Below, one piece after another: positions 49,968-58,269 of a stretch of 64,000 bases of DNA. The notes under the pieces are model-generated. The model was not told the origin of the DNA. It was given only the letters and a program-made list of their open reading frames with translations, and ran no database searches. The stretch is from CAZJQD01 sp964548165 [NCBI: uncultured bacterium] (GTDB taxonomy: Bacteria > UBA8481). Within the stretch, counting starts at the first letter, position 1; every line of letters begins with the position of its first letter. The stretch lies in the NCBI GenBank assembly GCA_964548165.1, contig CAZJQD010000006.1, positions 37,258-101,257 of the forward strand, written 5' to 3'. The position numbers were made by a program, and so were the translations under genes.

Positions 49968-51692
49968 CTATCCCAGCTCGGCGAGGAACTCCTGCACGAG
50001 CTTCTGAAGGGATGCCGTTCCCAGGGGCTTGCCGCAACGGCGCACCGGATGGGCCGCCAGGAACCGCTCGGCCTGGGGCGACGAGATGCCGCCCGAGAGA
50101 AAGACCATCCTTCGCGCCACGTCCGGCCACCGGGAGGAGACGGCGGCGAAGACGTCCATGCCGCTCATCCCCGGCATCATCAGGTCGCAGAAGACGATGT
50201 CCACCGGCGGAATCCGCTCCAGGTAGCCGAGCGCCTCCCGGCCGGAGAGAAACGTGATGACCTCGTGATCGCCGCTGAAGGTGTTCCGGATCATCGAACC
50301 GACTGCGGCATCGTCGTCGATCACCACGATCGTCGCGCGCCGCGACGGCCTCAGGAGAGCCTTCTCGACCTGGGCCTTGGTCGTCGTCTCCGGGGCTCCG
50401 GACGCGACCGGCAGGGGCGTTCCGGCGGCCAGCGGCAGGGCGATGACGAACTGCGATCCGCGCCCGGGCGCATTGTGGGATTCCACCCTCCCGCCCATCC
50501 CCTCGATCAGGTTCTTCGCCGCGGCCAGGGAGAAATCGCCGCCCGCGGGCTCGAAGATGACCTGGAGTTCACCCTCGGGAATGCCGGGACCGTTGTCGGT
50601 CACGGCCGCCTTCACGAGCCCGTGCTCCTGCCAGCTCTCCAGCGTGATCCGCGGGGCCGCTCCCTTGGCATCCTGCGCGGCGTGAAGCGCGCGGGAATAG
50701 AGGATCCCCAGCGCCCGCTCGAAGTGCTCGGGAATGCCGCGCGCCGGGGGCGCCGAACCGAGCTCGCGCGAGACGCGAACACCCTTGGCCTCGCGTTCAC
50801 TCACGTGATCCGCGACCCGCGTCATGATCTCGTTGACGTCGAACGACTGGAGCGGGACCTCGGCGCGGTCGAAATAGGTCTTCAGGTGCTCGACCATCGC
50901 GCTCCCGTGCGCCATCCCCCGGACGACACCCTCGGCCAGGCGGCCCAGGGCCTCCCGGCGCTCCCTCTGCCGGAGCAACTCCTCCTGCTCGAGTACGCGC
51001 GTGATGTCGCGCGTCATCACGACGGCGTGCTGGACCTCCCCCGACGCATCGCGATCCGGGTAGTAGGAGACATCGACATGGCGGCGGCCCGTCGTCGGGA
51101 AGTCGATCCAGAGCTGGTGACTGACCTCCTCGCCCGCCAGGCAGCGATCCAGGTGCCCCTGGATGACGGTCTGGAAGATCTGCTCTCCCCAGACCTGGGC
51201 CACGGTCTTGCCGATGAGCGCTTCGCGCCTCAACTTGTGCGCGCGGCAATAAGCCTCGTTCGCGGCGCGGTACACGTAGTCCCTGCCAATCAGCGTCATG
51301 AACTCGGGAATCCGGTTCGCGATGACCTCGAACCGGCGCGCGATCTCCTCGTCGCGGACGCGCGCCGTCGTCTCGACCGCGTGAACACGCACCCGCTGGC
51401 GATCCGACGCGAGGTGAAGGTCCTCCTCGTAGAACGCGGGGCCGACGGGGACGACCCGGAGGAGCGATCGCATCGGTTCCCGGTCGAGCGTCTCGAGGAC
51501 ATGGGGCCAATCCACCAGGAGCGGGTGCTGGCGGGAGGTGGCGGCGAGATCGGGAAACCGATCCTTGGCCGCGGCGTTTTCGTACGTGACGCGCCCGTCC
51601 CGGTCCGCCTCGAAGATCGGGCTGGGGTCCCTCTCGATGAACTCGGCGAAGCGCCTCGCCTGCTCTTCTTGCCGCTCTCTCAGCCCGGACAT
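49968..51692 (-). CDS. PAS-PAS hybrid sensor with degenerate kinase core and receiver
   Basis: A 574-aa protein. Two PAS-type modules (about 15-110 and 120-235, the latter with the ITR transition), a HisKA-like helix with LGRLAEGVVRGMAHG in place of the canonical LGxLAxGIAHD, so the phospho-His is shifted or lost, and an HATPase whose G1 is DNGPGIP but whose G2 is replaced by PAGGDFSLAAAK. A C-terminal receiver (about 450-574) keeps the acidic pair and the phospho-Asp in FCDLMMPG. It may be a pseudokinase or use another histidine. ATG 51692 has GGAGGGG upstream. Possible loss of kinase function is the odd point. Confidence 0.85.
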   Translation of the reverse strand: MSGLRERQEEQARRFAEFIERDPSPIFEADRDGRVTYENAAAKDRFPDLAATSRQHPLLVDWPHVLETLDREPMRSLLRVVPVGPAFYEEDLHLASDRQRVRVHAVETTARVRDEEIARRFEVIANRIPEFMTLIGRDYVYRAANEAYCRAHKLRREALIGKTVAQVWGEQIFQTVIQGHLDRCLAGEEVSHQLWIDFPTTGRRHVDVSYYPDRDASGEVQHAVVMTRDITRVLEQEELLRQRERREALGRLAEGVVRGMAHGSAMVEHLKTYFDRAEVPLQSFDVNEIMTRVADHVSEREAKGVRVSRELGSAPPARGIPEHFERALGILYSRALHAAQDAKGAAPRITLESWQEHGLVKAAVTDNGPGIPEGELQVIFEPAGGDFSLAAAKNLIEGMGGRVESHNAPGRGSQFVIALPLAAGTPLPVASGAPETTTKAQVEKALLRPSRRATIVVIDDDAAVGSMIRNTFSGDHEVITFLSGREALGYLERIPPVDIVFCDLMMPGMSGMDVFAAVSSRWPDVARRMVFLSGGISSPQAERFLAAHPVRRCGKPLGTASLQKLVQEFLAELG

Positions 51693-51760
51693 GTCATCCC
51701 CTCCGATTCATGATACATCAAATTCCTGTCCCGGCGTCCATGGCCCGGTGATTTGCCCCC

Positions 51761-52573
51761 TCACCCCCAGCCCCCACGGATGCCGCGCGCGGCGCGGAGC
51801 GGCCTCCCGGACCGCGCGCGCTCCTGGTTCTCGCCCTCGTCGGCGCGGTCGTTCTCCTTGTGCCAGAGATGGTAGACGACGAGCGCGCCGCGGGCGTCGA
51901 TGCGCTTCAGTCCGGCGCCATAGAGCCTTCGCACCATGTCCTGGTCCTCGTGCCCCCACCCGACGAAGGCCTCGTCGAAACCGTTCTGCGCCTGGAGATC
52001 GCGCGCCCGGAAGATCATGCTGCACCCGCGCACGCCGCGCAGGCGACGGTGAGCGGATCGCCACCACGGATACCGGAACGCATTCTGCCAATTCCCGATC
52101 GCGCGACGGTGACCCAGCGGCCAGGACGGTTCGAAGAGGCCGTCGACGCCGGCCGCGCCCCGATCCGCGATCGACCGCGATACCGCTTCGCCCAGGATCA
52201 CGCGGTGCCCCTGCACGTAGACCCCGTCTCCGGCTCGCGCCATCAGCCGGCGCGCGTCCGCCGTGTAGAAGGGGTGCGGGATGCAGTCACCGTCCAGGCA
52301 GGCCACCAGGTCGCCGGAGGCCAGGGCCAGGGCATTATTGCGGTTGGCCGCCAGCCGGAACCCCGTGTCGGCCTGCCGGAGGTATCTCAAGCAAAGACGA
52401 GGCGCGTAGGACAACGCGAGCGCGGCCGTGTCCGGGCGGGATCCGTCGTCGGCGATGATCGTCTCGAAATCGGCGTCCACCTGCCGCGCTAGGCCTTCCA
52501 GCACCAGGAGAAGATACCGCGGGTTGTTGTAGGTGGAGACGACCACGGTCAACGAGGAGAAACGGCCCGTCAT
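51761..52573 (-). CDS. Family 2 glycosyltransferase
   Basis: GT-A enzyme of 270 aa. The N-terminal VVVSTYNNPRYL, ADDGS and ACLDGDCIP (DxD-type metal site) are clear, and the later GWGHEDQDMVRRLYGAGLK is the galactosyltransferase-type acceptor/catalytic motif. No membrane helix is seen, so it is cytoplasmic and peripheral. It lies 6 bp downstream of the carbamoyltransferase gene, whose product may modify the same polysaccharide. Sugar specificity is unknown. Confidence 0.92.
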   Translation of the reverse strand: MTGRFSSLTVVVSTYNNPRYLLLVLEGLARQVDADFETIIADDGSRPDTAALALSYAPRLCLRYLRQADTGFRLAANRNNALALASGDLVACLDGDCIPHPFYTADARRLMARAGDGVYVQGHRVILGEAVSRSIADRGAAGVDGLFEPSWPLGHRRAIGNWQNAFRYPWWRSAHRRLRGVRGCSMIFRARDLQAQNGFDEAFVGWGHEDQDMVRRLYGAGLKRIDARGALVVYHLWHKENDRADEGENQERARSGRPLRAARGIRGGWG

Positions 52574-52579
52574 CGGCCG

Positions 52580-54289
52580 CTATGCCATCTTCGTGACGAG
52601 ATAATCCCCCATCGCGAGGTAGTGGAGGCCCGATCCCTTGAACATGTCCACGGCCTCCTGCGGCCGGCAGATCATCGGCTCCCCGCGCCGGTTCAGGGAC
52701 GTGTTGATGACGGCGGGCACGCCCGTCAGGTCGTGGAAGCGCGAGACCATCGCGTGGTAGCGGGGATTGGCCTCGGGATCGATGACCTGCGGCCGGATCG
52801 ATCCGTCGATGTGCACGGCCTCGCGGATGAGCTCCTTCACCGACGCGCCCGCCTGGAACGCCAGGATCATGTAGGGCGCGGGGTGCGTCGAGCCGATGAC
52901 CTCGGCTGCGCGCGTCGAGAGCACGGACGGGCAGAACGGGCGCCACTTCTCGCGGAACTTGATCTGGAGGTTGATCTCGTCCGCCATCCCCGCGATCGAC
53001 GGGTTCGCCAGGATCGATCGATTTCCCAGGGAGCGCGGTCCGAACTCCATCCGCCCCTGGAACCAGGCGCAGATCTTGCCGTTCGCCAGGAGCTGGGCCA
53101 CCGTCTCCGTGATCGACTCCTGCTTCTCGTACTTCAAGCCCTGGTTCTTCAACGCCTCGACGATCTCGTCGTTCGTGAACTCCGGGCCGAGGTAGAGATG
53201 CTTCATCGGCGCCACCTTCTCGCCGTTCGCCCACGCCGCGTACGTGGCCGCTCCCAGCGACGTCCCGGCGTCGTTGGCCACCGGCTGGACGAAGATCTCC
53301 TTCACCAGCGGATGATCCAGGAGCACCTGGTTCATCTTCACGTTCAGGGCACACCCGCCCGCGACGCAGAGCCGCCCGCCGGACCGCTCCAGGACGTCGG
53401 CCAGGTGATGCTCCACCAGGTGGACGGCAATCTTCTCGAGCTGGACCTGCACCGCCGCGGCGACGTGGATGTAGGGTTCCAGGCACTCGTCGCCCACGCG
53501 CGCGGGACCCAGCTTCTTGAGAAGCCTCCTGGAGCAGTTCATGCCCGTTGCCCTTTGCCACCGGGGCACCCACCAGTAGCCGTCCTCGACGCGGTAGACG
53601 CCATTGCCCCAGGAGAGCGCGAAGCTCATGTCCACCTTCGAGGCATCGCCGTACGGCGCCATGCCCATGACCTTGAACTCGCCGTCGTTTGGCAGGAAGC
53701 CGAGGAACTCCGTGACCCCGGCGAAATAGTTCCCCAGCGAATCGGGCTCCACGAAGGTCGCAAGCTCGCGAATCTCGCCGCCCGGAACACCCTCCGCCAC
53801 CAGCGTCGCCGTGTACTCCCCCGCCCCATCGATGGAGAGGATGCCCGCGGATTCCCAGCCCGAGAGGTGAAAGGCGCTGGAGGCGTGGGCCAGGTGGTGA
53901 TCCACCTCCAGGATCTTCACCCGGGGATCGATGCCGATCTGGCGCAGGGTCTCGCGCAGGTACGCGCGCTTCTTCGCGATCTTGCGTCCATGCTCCGTGT
54001 AGGCGCGCACGGCCCGCAGGGGATTGTGCGAGAGCACGCGGCGCGCATAGCGCGACCGCTGGCGCTCCTGGGTCGCGGCCGAGAAGGGAAAGGCGACCAC
54101 CTGCACGTCGCGCGGAGCGATCCCCGCCTGCTTCAGGACGAATCGACCGGAGTAGAACGCCGGAAGGCCGTAGGCGTGCTTCTGCCGCCGGAACCGCTCC
54201 TCCTCCGCCGCCGCGACGATCCGGCCGTCGACCAGGAGCGCGGCGGAGGGATCGTGTCCGAAGGCGCCGCCGATCCCGAGGATGATCAT
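52580..54289 (-). CDS. Carbamoyltransferase (NodU/CmcH family)
   Basis: A 569-aa enzyme that transfers carbamoyl from carbamoyl phosphate to a sugar hydroxyl. IILGIGGAFGHDPSAALLVDG opens the Kae1-like domain (long run abbreviated: GIGGAFGHDPSAAL), with DHHLAHASSAF metal ligands, SIDGAGEY, KVMGMAPYGD, VAGGCALNVKMN and the C-terminal EFGPRSLGNRSILANP and NTSLNRRGEPM. ATG 54289 overlaps the O-antigen-ligase-like stop (ATGA). Acts on a nodulation-factor-like, antibiotic or surface-sugar acceptor; here surface polysaccharide is most likely from context. Confidence 0.94.
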   Translation of the reverse strand: MIILGIGGAFGHDPSAALLVDGRIVAAAEEERFRRQKHAYGLPAFYSGRFVLKQAGIAPRDVQVVAFPFSAATQERQRSRYARRVLSHNPLRAVRAYTEHGRKIAKKRAYLRETLRQIGIDPRVKILEVDHHLAHASSAFHLSGWESAGILSIDGAGEYTATLVAEGVPGGEIRELATFVEPDSLGNYFAGVTEFLGFLPNDGEFKVMGMAPYGDASKVDMSFALSWGNGVYRVEDGYWWVPRWQRATGMNCSRRLLKKLGPARVGDECLEPYIHVAAAVQVQLEKIAVHLVEHHLADVLERSGGRLCVAGGCALNVKMNQVLLDHPLVKEIFVQPVANDAGTSLGAATYAAWANGEKVAPMKHLYLGPEFTNDEIVEALKNQGLKYEKQESITETVAQLLANGKICAWFQGRMEFGPRSLGNRSILANPSIAGMADEINLQIKFREKWRPFCPSVLSTRAAEVIGSTHPAPYMILAFQAGASVKELIREAVHIDGSIRPQVIDPEANPRYHAMVSRFHDLTGVPAVINTSLNRRGEPMICRPQEAVDMFKGSGLHYLAMGDYLVTKMA

Positions 54290-55476
54290 GAACCGGATCC
54301 GCCGGCGCCAGGACCGGACGTGGCGGCAACCCTGGGTACCGCCAGCGCCAACCCGACCAGGAGCCAGGCCTGGAGCATCACCAGGGTCACGAAGAAGGTC
54401 TTGTCGGCCATGGCGGCCACGAGGATGCCAGCCAGGGTCGCCGCGGCGACGGCCGTGAGCGCGGCGTCGAAGGCGTGTCGTCGAGCAAAGAGGAGCATGG
54501 CCAGCATCGTCCCATAGGCGACGACGAGAATCAAGGCGCCCACCCCGCCCACGCCGTGAAGAAGCATCAGGTAGCCGTTGTGCGGGTTCGTCTGGTCGCG
54601 GAGCCAATCGGCGTACTGGGGAGCCGCGTCCGCGGGATCGGCGACAAAGCGGTCGAAGCCGTGGCCGAGGACCGGACGCGCCGCGATCTCGGGCACGATC
54701 ACGTTCCAGATGACGATCCGCTGCTGGATCGAATACTGCCGCGAGAGATCACTGAGCTCCCACCGGTCGCGGGGCATGAAGAGAAGGAGCAGGAGAACAA
54801 GGAGGAGACCGGGAACGACGAGCCGCCTCCACCGGAAGCTTCCCGCCAGGAGGACGGTCGTGCCGGCGGAAGCCGCCAGCCAGGCCAGGAACGGTCCCCG
54901 TGACTTGGTGATGACGAGCGCGGCCACGAGGATGGCCCAGGCCACGTAACCTCGCCGGCGCGCGCCCGGATCAGCCAGGACCAGGAGCGAGGGCGGGATC
55001 AGGAGCATCGCGAAAGCGTAGGGGGAACGATGACATCCGTAGCGACCGTACACCGCGGGATCCACGAGCGACCACTGGAGAAGAAAGAGCACGGCCACGA
55101 AGACGCTGGAGACGATGAGAAGACGCTTGAGGATGGCGAACGCCCGAGCGTCCAGCGTGCCGGCCAGCTGGCAGACAGCGGGCGCGACCAGGATCGGCCA
55201 GGTATTGCGCACCCCGGACGCCACTCCCTCGGAACCCGCCGCGATTCCGGAGACCAGCGTCAACAGCCCGACGTAGCCCGCGGCGACCACCCAGAGCCTC
55301 CGCGCAGCTCGCTCGCAGGGGGCTCCGCCCAGGAGGACGACAAGGACGAGGAGGACGGCCAGGACCTGCGCTGCCGCCAACGAGACGGCCAGGGCCAGGA
55401 CGAACGCGCTCATCAAGAGGAAGACACCCGCCCCCCGTCTACCCCCACGAACAACTTGTGAAGCCTCGCCCAACAT
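54286..55476 (-). CDS. O-antigen ligase-like membrane protein
   Basis: A 396-aa polytopic inner-membrane protein with about ten helices and a large periplasmic loop containing GHGFDRFVADPAD and DQTNPHNGYLMLLHGVG, the H/N-rich motif characteristic of WaaL/RfaL and Wzy-type proteins. It would attach or polymerise O-antigen-type chains. ATG 55476 has TAGATT 8 nt upstream; the in-frame extensions upstream are purine-tract artefacts. Coupled by ATGA to the carbamoyltransferase gene; divergent from the SGNH gene. Confidence 0.85.
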   Translation of the reverse strand: MLGEASQVVRGGRRGAGVFLLMSAFVLALAVSLAAAQVLAVLLVLVVLLGGAPCERAARRLWVVAAGYVGLLTLVSGIAAGSEGVASGVRNTWPILVAPAVCQLAGTLDARAFAILKRLLIVSSVFVAVLFLLQWSLVDPAVYGRYGCHRSPYAFAMLLIPPSLLVLADPGARRRGYVAWAILVAALVITKSRGPFLAWLAASAGTTVLLAGSFRWRRLVVPGLLLVLLLLLFMPRDRWELSDLSRQYSIQQRIVIWNVIVPEIAARPVLGHGFDRFVADPADAAPQYADWLRDQTNPHNGYLMLLHGVGGVGALILVVAYGTMLAMLLFARRHAFDAALTAVAAATLAGILVAAMADKTFFVTLVMLQAWLLVGLALAVPRVAATSGPGAGGSGS

Positions 55477-55484
55477 GTCGGCAA

Positions 55485-55490
55485 AATCTA
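55485..55490 (-). promoter_or_regulatory. Candidate -10 box of the ligase/carbamoyltransferase/GT2 operon
   Basis: On the minus strand TAGATT ends 8 nt before ATG 55476. Confidence 0.4.
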
Positions 55491-55494
55491 TCAC

Positions 55495-55580
55495 ACCCCC
55501 CCACTCCCCTCTTCCCTCTTCTTTCCTCATCCCGCCTCCTTTCCCACTCCCCACTTCATCCTTCTTCCCCTACCCTTCCT
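55495..55580. repeat. Polypyrimidine low-complexity tract
   Basis: The plus strand of this divergent spacer is almost wholly C/T, like the tract at 5936-6068. Within it TACCCT (55571-55576) sits 7 nt before ATG 55584 and may be the -10 of the SGNH gene. Confidence 0.6.
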
Positions 55581-55583
55581 CCC

Positions 55584-56702
55584 ATGTCTCGCGGCCTCAT
55601 CCTGCGTCTCGCCTTCAGCCTCGTCCTGACCCTCGGCCTCGTGGAACTGCTCCTGCGCTTCATCTACCTCCTCCCCTTCACCGCCAAGGGCGCCTACCTC
55701 TGCCGCGACGAGATCGCCGATCACGCCCACTACGAGTACGGCGTCGGTCGCATGCAGACCGACGAGTTCTCGGTCGTCCTCAAGATGAATAACATCGGGA
55801 TGCGCGACGACGACGTCCTCGTCCAGAAGCCCGCCGGCACCCGGCGCCTCCTCGTGATCGGCGACTCGTTCATGGAAGGCTGGGGCGTGGAGCGCGGCGA
55901 GATGTTCACGGACCGCCTGGAGACCGAGCTGGCGGCGCTCTATCCGGGCGAGCGGATCGAGGTCGTGGGTGCCGGCGTGGCCTCCTGGTCGCCGCTCACG
56001 GAGTGGGCCTGGCTCAAGCACCGCGGCCTCGCCCTCCAGCCCGACGCCGTGCTCATGGCCTTCGACGCCACCGACCTGGCCGGGGATTCGTTCTACGCCC
56101 ACAGGCTCGTGCGCGACGCCCACGGTCGTCCCGATTACATCCGGCCCGGCGACCAGCGCGTGGCTCTCCCCTGGCCCGCGCACCACCTGGCCGCCCGCTG
56201 GTCCTACATCTACCGCTACCTCGATCGCTGGCTCACCAAGAAGTTCCCGGTGACGGAGTGGGACTACGGCTTCTGGGCTGACAGTGACGACGTCTGGGCC
56301 GGCATCCGGTCGGAGAGCGAGCTACCCGAGCCGAAGTACTCCAGCTACTGGACCATTCCCCGCGAGGTCTTTCGCGTCACGAGCGAGGAACTGCGCAGGC
56401 GCGAGATCCCGTTCCTGCTCACCATGTACCCGACGGGCGTCGAGACCGACTCCTCGTGCTGGGCCACCGGCAGGGGCACCGCCAACTTCGGCCCCGGCAT
56501 GATGCCGCCTCGCCGGTTCGAGTACCTGGATCGCATCGCGACCGAGGACGCGATCCCGTACTTCAGCCTTCTCCCCGCATTCCAGGCCGATCCCGAGCCC
56601 TCCCGCCTCTTCTACCCCTACGACGGTCACTGGTCGCCTGAAGGCCACGCCCTGGCCGCCCGCGCCGTCGCCGCTGAGATTGCGAGACGAGGCGTCCTGT
56701 AA
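55584..56702 (+). CDS. SGNH/GDSL-hydrolase family membrane-anchored protein
   Basis: A 372-aa protein. One N-terminal membrane helix (about 5-28), then an SGNH fold with block I VIGDSFMEGWGV (nucleophile Ser) and block V DGHWSPEGH (Asp, His), so a lipase- or esterase-type triad is present. Such proteins in polysaccharide loci often act as O-acetyl esterases or acyltransferases (AlgX-like). ATG 55584 starts the homology. It faces the O-antigen-ligase operon divergently and likely acts on the same polymer in the periplasm. Confidence 0.85.
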   Translation: MSRGLILRLAFSLVLTLGLVELLLRFIYLLPFTAKGAYLCRDEIADHAHYEYGVGRMQTDEFSVVLKMNNIGMRDDDVLVQKPAGTRRLLVIGDSFMEGWGVERGEMFTDRLETELAALYPGERIEVVGAGVASWSPLTEWAWLKHRGLALQPDAVLMAFDATDLAGDSFYAHRLVRDAHGRPDYIRPGDQRVALPWPAHHLAARWSYIYRYLDRWLTKKFPVTEWDYGFWADSDDVWAGIRSESELPEPKYSSYWTIPREVFRVTSEELRRREIPFLLTMYPTGVETDSSCWATGRGTANFGPGMMPPRRFEYLDRIATEDAIPYFSLLPAFQADPEPSRLFYPYDGHWSPEGHALAARAVAAEIARRGVL

Positions 56703-56713
56703 TTCAGGGAGAT

Positions 56714-56876
56714 AGCCACGAGAGGCACGGAGGCACAAAGAAAACCATTCAGGAGAAGGCGCTATCACGCCTTACGGTTCAGGAGGCTTCTCTCATTTCA
56801 ATATTGAACGTGTTGATCGAATATCGAGGATGAATGATTCCGACCCTTCGAACTATCTCCGTGCCTCTGTGGTTTA
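56714..56876. repeat. Dispersed CGGAG-type inverted-repeat element, copy 7
   Basis: Arms AGCCACGAGAGGCACGGAGG (56714) and ATCTCCGTGCCTCTGTGGTT (56854 on) are inverted. The element fills the convergent gap between the SGNH gene and porin A. Confidence 0.65.
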
Positions 56877-56886
56877 ATCCCTCGGA

Positions 56887-58068
56887 CTAGAAGGACGCCA
56901 CCAGGGAGGCGGCGATGACGTCGTTGTCGATGTCGCCGGCCGAGGCGCTGACGTAGTTCAGGACGCTTTCATCGTTCTTGTCATACTCGACCCGGACCGT
57001 GACGTTGTCCGCGAGGCGATACGCGCCCGCGACGGAGATCGTGCTGTAATCGGCAACGAGGTCCGAGAACCCCGTGGCGCGGCTCTGCTTGATCTCGACG
57101 CGGTTGTAGCGAACGCCCATCCCGATCCGCTCGCTCCAGTCATACCATCCCTCGAGGTACCAGCCGACGAGCTTGATGGGGTTCTCGAGGCCGCCCAGCG
57201 CCGGGCCCTTGTAGAGCTGTTCCTCCTTCACGTTCACGTACTCGGCCTTCAACGAGAGCGGGCCCCAGACGTAGGAGAGATCGGCGCCGACGAGATTGCG
57301 GGCCGCGTTCTTGTTGTCGGGCGCGGAGGCGCCGGCGCCGACCGGAGCGGCCCAGACGTTATGAGAGGCCGAGACCCCGAGCTCGATCCCCTCGAACGGC
57401 ATCGCGCCGATCCGGCCCGAGATCGCGCGGTTGTTGTTGTTGTCCAGGACGGCGCCGAGCGCGCCGTTGTTGTTGCCCGGGCGTAGTGGCGCCACGCCCA
57501 TGCTGGCGCCGCCGAGGTTGTCGTTGTTCGTGAGCGAGATCGCGTAGTTCACGGGGTTGAAGGACCCGTAGAGATTCAGGCCGTCCTGCGAACCGACGGT
57601 AAAGGGCGAGAGGAGGGAGAGGTTGAGGAAACAGCCCTGGTTCGACTCTGAGACCCTCTGCTCGATGCCGATGACGGACGGCACGCGCCCGATCCGCATG
57701 TTCAGGTCGAAGGGGCCGGGGTTCGCCAGGTCGATGTAGGCATAGTCCACGACGGGCGCGGCGCCGCCGATGAAGTCGAAGGAGACGAGGGCGGTGATAT
57801 CGCTGGTCAGCTGGGCAGTCAGGTCGATATTGATCTCGTTGAGGGCGAACTGGTCGTTGCCGTTGCGGCTCCCGTTGGTGGCGCTGGCCGCCTGGAGCTG
57901 GCTGAGGCCCGGATTGAGCTTCACCCCGCTGGCGGGATCAAGGCGATCGCTGGGATTCTGCGCCGCCCAGTAGCCGAGATCCACGTAACCGCTGATGGTA
58001 ATGCCCGCGGCCGAAGCCGGCAGGGCCACAAGCGCGGCCAGGAGAAGCGCACCGAGATTCCTCTTCAT
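56887..58068 (-). CDS. Porin-like outer-membrane beta-barrel protein (paralogue A)
   Basis: A 393-aa exported barrel protein. Signal peptide (KRNLGALLLAALVALPASA, cleavage near residue 22), then the family's ISGYVDLGYWAAQNP, alternating strands, IGRVPSVIGIEQRVSES, and C-terminal IAASLVASF with final Phe (Omp85 signal). It resembles beta-barrel porin-2/OmpL-type families. ATG 58068 has AAGGA upstream. It is the most divergent of three tandem paralogues, with a long Asn-rich loop near 205-235. Substrate unknown. Confidence 0.85.
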   Translation of the reverse strand: MKRNLGALLLAALVALPASAAGITISGYVDLGYWAAQNPSDRLDPASGVKLNPGLSQLQAASATNGSRNGNDQFALNEINIDLTAQLTSDITALVSFDFIGGAAPVVDYAYIDLANPGPFDLNMRIGRVPSVIGIEQRVSESNQGCFLNLSLLSPFTVGSQDGLNLYGSFNPVNYAISLTNNDNLGGASMGVAPLRPGNNNGALGAVLDNNNNRAISGRIGAMPFEGIELGVSASHNVWAAPVGAGASAPDNKNAARNLVGADLSYVWGPLSLKAEYVNVKEEQLYKGPALGGLENPIKLVGWYLEGWYDWSERIGMGVRYNRVEIKQSRATGFSDLVADYSTISVAGAYRLADNVTVRVEYDKNDESVLNYVSASAGDIDNDVIAASLVASF

Positions 58069-58212
58069 GACAACATCCTTCCCATCCCTCGTAAGGGGAG
58101 CAAAAACTAGGCCCTTGAGCATCGCCCAGGCCATGACGGCCATCCTAAGTGCGATTCCCGCCCCGGACAAGCCCGCACCCATTACCCTCGGCATCCGTGG
58201 GGCGTGGGATTA

Positions 58213-58250
58213 AATAAAAAACCGCCCCCGGGCGAACCCGGGGGCGGCTG
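58213..58250 (-). terminator. Intrinsic terminator of porin B with UUCG tetraloop
   Basis: On the minus strand an 11-bp perfect stem (CCGCCCCCGGG / CCCGGGGGCGG) closes a UUCG loop and is followed by TTTTTTATTT, just downstream of the porin B stop at 58270. Confidence 0.93.
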
Positions 58251-58269
58251 TAGGCCTGTCTAAGAAATC

